Below are positions 1-5,732 of a DNA stretch of 8,214 bases, piece by piece (within the stretch, counting starts at the first letter, position 1; each line of letters opens with the position of its first letter). Under the pieces are notes generated by a model. That model saw only the letters and a list, made by a program, of their open reading frames with translations, had not been told where the DNA came from and made no database searches. The stretch spans positions 1 through 8,214 of the forward strand of contig CAZPWQ010000139.1 in the NCBI GenBank assembly GCA_964590495.1, given 5' to 3'. The position numbers and the translations under genes are program-made. The DNA is from CAZPWQ01 sp964590495. Lineage in GTDB: Bacteria > Bacteroidota > Rhodothermia > Balneolales > Balneolaceae.

Positions 1-434
1 TCTCCCTGGCAACAAATTATACCGAAACTACCGGAGCGTCTGACCTTGTCATACCTATAACATGTATAGCAGAACATGCGGCGAGTTATGTAAATGTGGA
101 CGGACGCATACAGCGCTCGGTTCCCGCCAAAGAGACTAAATATACCAACCGTCGTCTCAATCTTGAAATGTCGGAAGGCCGCCTCGACCGTTACGGAACA
201 AATTTTGATAACTGGGTAAAGGAAGAAAATAAAGTTGACTGTATGCAGGTCTGGGATTTCCTGAATCGTCTGGCTGAGAGAATCGGTCTCGATTTCCACT
301 TTGACCATTCCCGTGATGTGCTTGCCGAAGTAACATCCCGATTTGAAAGTTTTAAAGGAGTAACTTTCGAGCTGATGGATGAACGACAAGGAATTCAGCT
401 GCCTATAGAAAAACAAGAAGCTAAAAAAGCGTAA
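1..434 (+). CDS. nuoG: NADH-quinone oxidoreductase subunit G, C-terminal part (cut by left edge)
   Basis: The reading frame is open from the left edge (first whole codon at 3) to TAA at 432-434, giving 143 visible residues. The visible part matches the end of the molybdopterin-oxidoreductase-like domain of NuoG: a 'SDLVIPITCIAEHAASY' stretch, then 'VNVDGRIQRS', equivalent to the usual 'AD-V-LP...EGTF-N-EGRVQR' signature, and later a 'VWDFLNRLAERIG' helix. NuoG is the iron-sulfur subunit of the peripheral arm of complex I and passes electrons from NuoF towards the quinone site. The N-terminal domain that holds the clusters lies outside the window. The protein ends in a short charged tail (IEKQEAKKA). 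NuoH starts 11 bases downstream, which supports NuoG over another molybdopterin-type oxidoreductase. The fold call is firm; the NuoG assignment leans on that neighbour. Confidence 0.88.
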   Translation, partial: SLATNYTETTGASDLVIPITCIAEHAASYVNVDGRIQRSVPAKETKYTNRRLNLEMSEGRLDRYGTNFDNWVKEENKVDCMQVWDFLNRLAERIGLDFHFDHSRDVLAEVTSRFESFKGVTFELMDERQGIQLPIEKQEAKKA

Positions 435-445
435 AAAATTATTAC

Positions 446-1456
446 ATGGAACCAGTAACTTCCACCTCCTATATAGTATTAGCCGTAGCACTTTTTATGC
501 TGCTTAATTCAGCAGCTATTGCTGTTTATGCAGAGCGACGTGTGGCAGCGTTCATTCAAAATCGACTCGGTCCCAACCGCGTCGGACCCCTTGGACTTTT
601 TCAGCCGCTGGCCGATGTGGTGAAGCTGCTGTTAAAAGAAGATGTAACTCCGTCACAGGGCTTCAGAACAATACATACCTTTGCACCGCTGATACCGGTT
701 ATCACCGCCCTTTTGACGGTGGCCGTTATACCTTTCGGGGACGGTTTATATATCACCGACATCAATGCCGGAGTGTTATATCTGCTCGCAGTAGCTTCTC
801 TTGGTGTTTACGGTGTTACACTGGCGGGATGGGCCTCGAACAGCAAGTATTCACTTCTTGGCGGACTACGGGCTGCTGCGCAGATGATCAGTTACGAACT
901 GCCCCTCGGTATGGCCCTGGCCTCCTGCATTCTTTTTGCCGGATCTCTTAGTGTGATTGATGTGGTCAACTCGCAGGAAAACTGGTGGAATATCTTTCGC
1001 AATCCAATCGGAGCAGTAATTTTTGTCGTTGCCGCTTTTGCCGAGACAAATCGTACTCCCTTTGACCTTGTCGAGGCGGAACAGGAACTTGTCGGCGGCT
1101 TCCACACCGAGTACAGCGGCATGAAGTTCGGCATGTTTTTCCTTGCTGAATATATGCATGTGATTCTCGGCAGCATGCTGATTACCACCTTTTTCTTCGG
1201 CGGCTATCACCTGCCCTTCGCCGGATACTGGCTGCCCGAAATGAACGCCACTCTTAAAGCGGCTCTCGATGTCTTTGTCTTTGTTGCCAAAACAGGCATC
1301 TGGGCCTTTGTCTACATCTGGGTACGATGGACGATTCCACGATTCAAGTACAACCAGGTAATGAAGCTTGGCTGGAAGCGTATGCTGCCTATCAGTATTC
1401 TTAATTTTATCGTACTGGCAATTCTTATTTATATGTGGCATCATTTCATCGGTTAA
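446..1456 (+). CDS. nuoH: NADH-quinone oxidoreductase subunit H (complex I membrane subunit)
   Basis: 336 residues, normal for NuoH/ND1. Both family signatures are present: GLFQPLADVVKLLLKE (residues 50-65) and PFDLVEAEQELVGG (205-218). The acidic loop from AETNRTPFD through GFHTEYSGMKF (199-228), which lines the quinone cavity, is complete. About eight hydrophobic segments are visible, starting with one at residues 8-28. NuoH anchors the peripheral arm to the membrane arm and forms much of the ubiquinone/menaquinone chamber. ATG at 446 lies 11 bases after the nuoG stop with no Shine-Dalgarno sequence, so the two genes are probably co-transcribed. No nuoI-N genes follow; the next gene is mtaB, so the nuo genes must be split or end here. 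No odd residues were seen. Confidence 0.97.
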   Translation: MEPVTSTSYIVLAVALFMLLNSAAIAVYAERRVAAFIQNRLGPNRVGPLGLFQPLADVVKLLLKEDVTPSQGFRTIHTFAPLIPVITALLTVAVIPFGDGLYITDINAGVLYLLAVASLGVYGVTLAGWASNSKYSLLGGLRAAAQMISYELPLGMALASCILFAGSLSVIDVVNSQENWWNIFRNPIGAVIFVVAAFAETNRTPFDLVEAEQELVGGFHTEYSGMKFGMFFLAEYMHVILGSMLITTFFFGGYHLPFAGYWLPEMNATLKAALDVFVFVAKTGIWAFVYIWVRWTIPRFKYNQVMKLGWKRMLPISILNFIVLAILIYMWHHFIG

Positions 1457-1633
1457 AAACCATACGGTCAATATTTTTTCAGCTGATCCTGTTAAGTAAA
1501 GAAAGAAGCCGGACAATCAGGTTACACTCAAGTAACTGTGGAATTTTGAACCCGTCGATATTTTACCGCTCTTTTGTTATTTTAGATCGTCTATCATTTA
1601 AAAAGTAACAGGATCTTTTAGGCTGCCTTGCAT
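1457..1633. other. Intergenic region nuoH-mtaB with a 10-bp inverted repeat
   Basis: This 177-base gap has no credible ORF. GATCCTGTTA (1485-1494) is repeated as its exact reverse complement TAACAGGATC (1606-1615), enclosing 111 bases. Inside it lies a small stem, GTTAC (1521-1525) with GTAAC (1532-1536). Just after nuoH, ACC/GGT arms separated by ATAC and followed by a T-rich run (1473-1479) could be a very weak terminator, but a 3-bp stem is not convincing. The gap suggests that mtaB has its own promoter. Confidence 0.5.
1573..1599 (+). promoter_or_regulatory. Possible promoter for mtaB (weak)
   Basis: TTTG (1573-1576) is followed after 15 bases by TATCATTT (1592-1599). The second element resembles both a -10 box (TATCAT, 5 of 6 to TATAAT) and the Bacteroidota TAnnTTTG element. 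The spacing is shorter than usual for either promoter type. It sits 35-60 bases before the mtaB start in an AT-rich stretch. This is a suggestion from position and composition only. Confidence 0.22.
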
Positions 1634-2968
1634 ATGAAGAAAGTAGCGTTCGAAACACTGGGTTGTAAGCTGAACTATTCAGAAACAATGGCTATTCAGA
1701 AGGATTTTGAAAAAGAGGGATATGATGTCACCGATTTCGATAAACAGGCCGATATCTACGTGATCAATACCTGTTCAGTAACCCAGGGTGCGAACAGCAC
1801 CTGCCGGAAAACAGTACGAAGAGCGCTGCGCAGAAATCCGGAGGCATTCGTAGCCGTAATCGGCTGTTATGCACAGCTTGAACCTGAAGAAATAGCCGAA
1901 ATAGATGGAGTTGATTCGGTACTGGGTGCGAGGGACAAGTTCAAACTGTTGGAGCTGTTCGATAATTTTGAAAAACGGTCGGAAACTCTTGTATATAACT
2001 CGGATGTCAATGAGGCGGTGGATTTTCACAATGCCTTTTCGGCCGACGACCGAACACGCGCTTTTCTAAAGGTGCAGGATGGCTGCAGCTATAATTGTTC
2101 ATTCTGCACCATTCCCCTGGCCCGGGGAGAAAGCCGCAGCCCGGGGATCTCTTCTGTTGTAGATAACGCGAAGCTACTTGTTGAGGAAGGTTTCAAGGAA
2201 ATTGTAATAACCGGTGTAAATGCCGGAGATTTCGGCCGCGGGACCGATGAAGATTTCTTTATGCTGCTGCAGGAACTGGACCGGGTCGGCGGGCTCGAAC
2301 GTATCCGCTTTTCTTCCGTGGAGCCGAACCTGATGCATGAGGATATTATCCGTTTTACGGCTGCCTCCGATAAAATTCAACCTCACTTTCATATGCCCCT
2401 GCAGAGCGGCAGTGACAAAATGCTCGGGCTGATGCGCAGGAGGTATCAGTCGGATCTCTACCGGCAGCGGGTTAGGCTTATAAAAGAGTTAATGCCGGAT
2501 GCCTGTATCGGAGTCGATGTCATAACCGGTCACCCGGGCGAAACGGATGAGCTGTTCCGGGAGTCGTTTGAATTCATCGACAGCCTGCCGGTCTCCTATC
2601 TTCACGTGTTTACCTATTCTGAGCGTCCGGATACCCATGCTCTGAATATAGAGCCGAATGTACAGGACAGTATTCGTAAAGAGCGCACACACAAGCTGCG
2701 GCGATTATCAAAGAAAAAGAGATTCAACTTTGACACATCATTTTCGGGGGAAATACGTCCGGTACTTTTTGAGGGAAGCGAACGTAACGGAGCTATGCTC
2801 GGCTGGACGGATAATTACATACGCGTCGGTATTCCATACAATTCCCGGTATGAAAACAAAATACTTCCTGTCCACCTTGGAGCCAGATCAAAAGACGGAT
2901 ATCTTATAGGTGAACTTACGACTCAAATCAAACAGGAAGAACAGGTAATAGCTGAATTGGTAGGATAA
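1634..2968 (+). CDS. mtaB: tRNA (N6-L-threonylcarbamoyladenosine(37)-C2)-methylthiotransferase MtaB
   Basis: 444 residues from ATG at 1634, the usual length. A TTG two codons earlier (1628) is open, but the family start 'MKKVAF-TLGCK-N-E' fits the ATG. The N-terminal UPF0004 domain carries the three auxiliary-cluster cysteines C11 (TLGCKLNYSE), C47 (NTCSVT) and C78 (GCYAQ). The radical-SAM domain has the CxxxCxxC triad C151, C155 and C158 (DGCSYNCSFCTIPLARG), then HMPLQSGSDKMLGLMRRRY (252-271) and a C-terminal TRAM-like part. The enzyme converts t6A37 to ms2t6A37 in tRNAs reading ANN codons, using SAM and two 4Fe-4S clusters. The early TLGCK motif and cysteine spacing favour MtaB over MiaB or RimO. 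The glycosylase gene starts 11 bases after the stop, so the pair is probably one transcript. No Shine-Dalgarno sequence is visible. Confidence 0.94.
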   Translation: MKKVAFETLGCKLNYSETMAIQKDFEKEGYDVTDFDKQADIYVINTCSVTQGANSTCRKTVRRALRRNPEAFVAVIGCYAQLEPEEIAEIDGVDSVLGARDKFKLLELFDNFEKRSETLVYNSDVNEAVDFHNAFSADDRTRAFLKVQDGCSYNCSFCTIPLARGESRSPGISSVVDNAKLLVEEGFKEIVITGVNAGDFGRGTDEDFFMLLQELDRVGGLERIRFSSVEPNLMHEDIIRFTAASDKIQPHFHMPLQSGSDKMLGLMRRRYQSDLYRQRVRLIKELMPDACIGVDVITGHPGETDELFRESFEFIDSLPVSYLHVFTYSERPDTHALNIEPNVQDSIRKERTHKLRRLSKKKRFNFDTSFSGEIRPVLFEGSERNGAMLGWTDNYIRVGIPYNSRYENKILPVHLGARSKDGYLIGELTTQIKQEEQVIAELVG

Positions 2969-2979
2969 ATCACCAGATT

Positions 2980-3807
2980 ATGAGCAATAGCAATCAAAAT
3001 CCCTATGAAATAATTGAAGATGCCTTAAAATTTATAAAACGGGAGCAGGATTTATTTGGAGATTTTGCTGTTGAATTACCTGAACAGCAATCATCCTCCG
3101 TAAAAAAACCAACCGGGAGTGACGGGGACAAACCTGCCGGGTCTGTCGAAGAGAAAAAAACATCCGTAGAATATACACCGGAAAGTCTGAATATCGATCT
3201 GCAACATTCTTCCGGCGATCTGTACAGCAAAATTGGAGGCTGCAATACTCTGGCTGATCTTGAAAAGCTGTGCCAGACAGCCGATGTACTCAAAACCGAT
3301 CTCAAAGATACACAGCTGGTATTCGGGGTAGGAAATCCGGATGCGGATCTGATGCTTATAGGAGAGGCTCCGGGTGCCGAGGAAGACAGGCAGGGCGAGC
3401 CATTTGTGGGAGCTGCCGGCAAATTGCTGAATGATATTATTGCTGCCATCAACTTCAATCGCGAAGATGTTTATATTGCCAATATCCTGAAACACCGCCC
3501 GCCGAATAACCGGAATCCCCTCCCTGAAGAACGGAAGCGAAGCCTTCCATTTCTGTTACGGCAGATCGATCTCATTGATCCAAAACTTATTCTGACTTTG
3601 GGAAAGGTTTCTACACAGACCCTGCTCGAAAGTAATGATTCGCTCGGCAGAATGCGTGGAAAATTTCATGAATTCCGGGATAAATATCTCCTGATGGCTA
3701 CCTATCACCCCGCTGCCCTCCTGCGGAATCCGAACTGGAAACGTCCCACCTGGGAGGATGTCCAAACCTTGCGAAAAAAATATGACGAGCTGGTGAATAC
3801 GCCTTGA
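2980..3807 (+). CDS. Family-4-type uracil-DNA glycosylase lacking most Fe-S cysteines
   Basis: 275 residues. The catalytic domain (about 85-275) has the family-4 order: VFGVGNPDADLMLIGEAPGAEED (114-136, motif GEAPG at 128-132), GEPFVGAAGKLL, then IANILKHRPPNNRNP (166-180), TLGKVSTQTLL (206-216) and HPAALLRNP (243-251, with H243). These enzymes cut uracil from DNA to start base excision repair. Canonical members bind a 4Fe-4S cluster through four cysteines. Here only C98 remains; the other positions read A101 (CxxC partner), H172 (usual K-C-RPP) and S188 (usual C-x-PFL). The only other cysteine is C88. An extra 85-residue N-terminus contains a helix-like stretch (8-28) followed by a Ser/Lys/Glu/Pro-rich, probably disordered linker (35-70). 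The start ATG lies 11 bases after the mtaB stop. The family call is strong; loss of the cluster is inferred from alignment by eye. Confidence 0.9.
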   Translation: MSNSNQNPYEIIEDALKFIKREQDLFGDFAVELPEQQSSSVKKPTGSDGDKPAGSVEEKKTSVEYTPESLNIDLQHSSGDLYSKIGGCNTLADLEKLCQTADVLKTDLKDTQLVFGVGNPDADLMLIGEAPGAEEDRQGEPFVGAAGKLLNDIIAAINFNREDVYIANILKHRPPNNRNPLPEERKRSLPFLLRQIDLIDPKLILTLGKVSTQTLLESNDSLGRMRGKFHEFRDKYLLMATYHPAALLRNPNWKRPTWEDVQTLRKKYDELVNTP

Positions 3808-4060
3808 AATCGGATTAATGGTTGTCGAGATTAAGCATTGCCGGGCATACTAATTTATTTTCCAATATCATTCTTATCGCCATTAGACATATTTATATCT
3901 TAAACCAAAAGTGAGGAAATCAAACTCAATAAATTATCAGGAGGAACTAATCAGGATATATGAATGTATTATAACTTCATCCTTACCCAGTAATATCTTC
4001 CGGAAGCATCTTAACCAAGCATAAGCATATAGATCTTCAATTTATCTGATTGACTATAAT
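3808..4060. other. AT-rich gene-free region before the broken kinase
   Basis: These 253 bases contain no credible gene. A perfect Shine-Dalgarno-like AGGAGGA (3939-3945) is present, but the nearest ATGs (3960 and 3964) are too far away and open only 4- and 9-codon frames. I see no clear terminator after the glycosylase gene. The AT-richness and lack of coding signal fit a promoter region or decayed sequence. Confidence 0.5.
4055..4060 (+). promoter_or_regulatory. TATAAT box directly before the kinase ATG
   Basis: A perfect TATAAT abuts ATG 4061. If it were a -10 element, transcription would begin at about 4067, inside the gene, and the in-frame ATG at 4079 (MKRSQDDLSDFF) would be the real start. 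No good -35 element is seen 17 bases upstream. In AT-rich DNA this may be chance. Confidence 0.2.
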
Positions 4061-5278
4061 ATGAACAATAAGAAATCAATGAAAAGATCGCAGGATGATC
4101 TATCTGATTTTTTTAAAATGCCTGTTGGTATTCACTGGGTTGGTTCTGATGGAACCATACTAAGAGTGAATCGGACCGTATTAAATTTGCTTGGTTATAG
4201 CCGTGGAGAATATATCGGAAAAAAATATTGCTGAGATCCATGCAGATAAAGAAGAAGGCGAGAATATTTTACAGAAAGTTAAAAACGGTGAAGAGTTACA
4301 AAATTACAAGGCTAAGCTGCAATACAGGGATGGCTCTGACCGGGATGTTATCCTCAACTCGGAAATCTACAGAAAAAATGGAGAGTATACTCACACCCGT
4401 TTTTTTATCCGGGAAGCTACCGGACGCCGGGTAAATGAGCTCTCCAGTGCTTTACTTGGGGCGATCATTGATGGATCAAACGATGCTATTATAAGCAAAG
4501 ATCTGGATGGTATTATAACCAGTTGGAATTCGAGTGCAGAGCGTCTTTTCGGTTATTCTGCGAGAGAAGCTATCGGACGTCATATAACCCTGCTTTTTCC
4601 CGAAGACCGGCTGGATGAGGAACCCAAAATTATTAACCAACTCAAACAGGGAAAAAGAGTTGACCATTTCGAAACAGTTCGATTACATAAAGATGGGACC
4701 CGGCTGAATATTTCCCTGACCATTTCGCCAATAAAGGATTCCTCCGGGCGAATTGTAGGGGCATCTAAAATTGCGCGGGATATTACAAAACAAAAGCAGG
4801 CTGAAGCGAAACTCCGGGCTGTGAATAAAGAACTCCAGGAGCGAACTTCTTCCCTACTGTCATACCAGGAACAGCTAAGATCACTGGCTTCTAAATTAGT
4901 AAGGCGGAAGAACAAGAAAGGCAGCGCCTTGCTACAGAACTTCATGATAACCTTGGGCAGATCCTGACAATGGGCAAGCTGAAACTGGATCTTCTTCGGA
5001 AGGAATATTACCCCGAAAAACTGACAGAAGATATAACCGAATTAACAGACCTGATAAATGAAGCAAACAGGTATACCCGTGAACTCATGTCGGAGCTTAA
5101 ACCTCCCCCTGCACTCGACCAGGAAGAATTCGGTACAGCTGTGGCATGGATAGCCGATAAGATGAAACAACATCATCTTGACGTACATATTGAAGACGAT
5201 CAACAAAATTAACCACTGGATGAAGAAATCAGAACTGTTCTTCTTCAATCGATAAGAGAACTCCTTTTTAATATAGTG
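4061..5278 (+). pseudogene. Decayed PAS-PAS sensor histidine kinase (HisKA_3, NarL-type), frameshifted and truncated
   Basis: One kinase can be rebuilt across three segments. Segment 1 (from 4061) starts a PAS domain (MPVGIHWVGSDGTILRVN) and stops at TGA 4232-4234. A one-base gain in the A7 run 4219-4225 explains this, since with six A's the frame reads GKNIAEIHADKEE. Segment 2 (to TGA 4965-4967) completes PAS 1, holds PAS 2 (SNDAIISKDLDGIITSWNSS, then GASKIARDITKQKQAE) and a coiled coil. A lost base near 4899-4904 breaks the join to segment 3, which begins AEEQERQRLATELHDNLGQ, the HisKA_3 core with the phospho-acceptor His at 4943-4945. Segment 3 has an in-frame TAA at 5210-5212, after which similarity resumes (LDEEIRTVLLQSIRELLFNIV) until 5278. 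It stops at the N-box, so the HATPase domain is missing. No partner response regulator is present. The fragments are unlikely to work alone: the piece with an ATG at 4970 lacks the histidine. Confidence 0.88.
4219..4225 (+). other. A7 homopolymer at the first frameshift of the kinase
   Basis: Seven A's where six would keep the PAS domain in frame (Gly-Lys-Asn-Ile-Ala). Zero-frame reading gives GGA AAA AAA TAT TGC TGA. Restoring the frame needs a skipped base (+1), so although the run looks like a classic A-AAA-AAA slippery site, -1 slippage would not restore the protein. Confidence 0.8.
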
Positions 5279-5732
5279 GATATGGACCCGGGTTTCGGAT
5301 TCCCAAACTTTGTTTGGTCAGCTTTCTTTGAGGTTACCACGTGGGCACTTTGTCCGGATTTACCATTGGCATCTTGTGTGGACTTGGTACCCTGTCGGGA
5401 CAGGCCATGGCATGTTCTTACTGAATGCTTATAAGTAAGTATCTCGCAAAGCCAATTCCTTACAAACAAATTTTAAAAGGAATGTTAGCATAATCATTGC
5501 AACTGGCAACATATATTCTCAGCGGGTATAAAACTATGGGTTATTAACTATAAAGGGCTACACCTCGCCATTTTCTGAAGTCTGCAGATTACCGGATAAA
5601 ATTATTTAATTCTCTTCGTAAAAAGTTCATCATTTGTTATACTTTAAAACACTTCAAACGTGGGGTGGCGTTTTCGGTGGTAAATCCTCATTGGTGCAAT
5701 ATTTTCTGTCTAAAATCTGATTTCAATTCTGA
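5279..5732. other. Gene-free region: palindrome-rich segment, then dnaB upstream region
   Basis: Kinase similarity ends at 5278. The next ~190 bases (5279-5470) are less AT-rich and full of short perfect palindromes: ACCCGGGT (5286-5293), CCAAAC/GTTTGG with a TTT loop (5303-5317), CCACGTGG (5337-5344), CCTGTC/GACAGG with a GG loop (5391-5404) and GCCATGGC (5404-5411). The kinase frame happens to stay open to TAA 5432-5434, and an antisense 74-codon frame also crosses the segment; I recognise neither product. From about 5470 the sequence turns AT-rich, with TCTGCAGA (5581-5588) and a possible promoter before dnaB. No insertion-sequence ends or target duplications were found by eye. Confidence 0.5.
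5615..5643 (+). promoter_or_regulatory. Possible dnaB promoter
   Basis: TATACT (5638-5643, 5 of 6 to TATAAT) lies 17 bases after TTCGTA (5615-5620, a poor -35). TTTG (5633-5636) overlaps the spacer, and CTTTAA after the box gives a partial Bacteroidota-like TAnnTTTG reading. It would leave a leader of about 80 bases before dnaB. Plausible by position: dnaB needs its own promoter because the upstream kinase is dead. Confidence 0.33.

Noticed and set aside
1462..1479. Intrinsic terminator after nuoH
   Set aside because: The stem is only 3 bp; the T-run alone is not enough.
866..1516. 216-codon antisense ORF across nuoH
   Set aside because: It mirrors a highly conserved gene, gives a product with no recognisable domain, and arises from the codon pattern of the + strand. 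The nested 98-codon antisense frame is rejected for the same reason.
1628..1633. TTG start for mtaB
   Set aside because: It adds only two residues before an ATG that gives the typical family N-terminus.
3003..3495. Two antisense ORFs (151 and 134 codons) inside the glycosylase gene
   Set aside because: Low-complexity products with no domain; the + strand frame is clearly the gene.
3960..3993. Mini-ORFs after AGGAGGA
   Set aside because: Only 4 and 9 codons, with the ATGs about 14-18 bases from the site; no evidence for a leader peptide.
4219..4225. Programmed -1 ribosomal frameshift at A-AAA-AAA
   Set aside because: The phase matches a slippery heptamer, but the kinase needs a +1 shift; -1 reading does not rejoin the PAS domain, and later lesions kill the gene anyway.
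5245..5469. 74-codon antisense ORF over the palindrome-rich segment
   Set aside because: Its end overlaps the kinase remnant on the other strand and the product is unrecognised. Not called as a gene, though homologues in a search could revive it.
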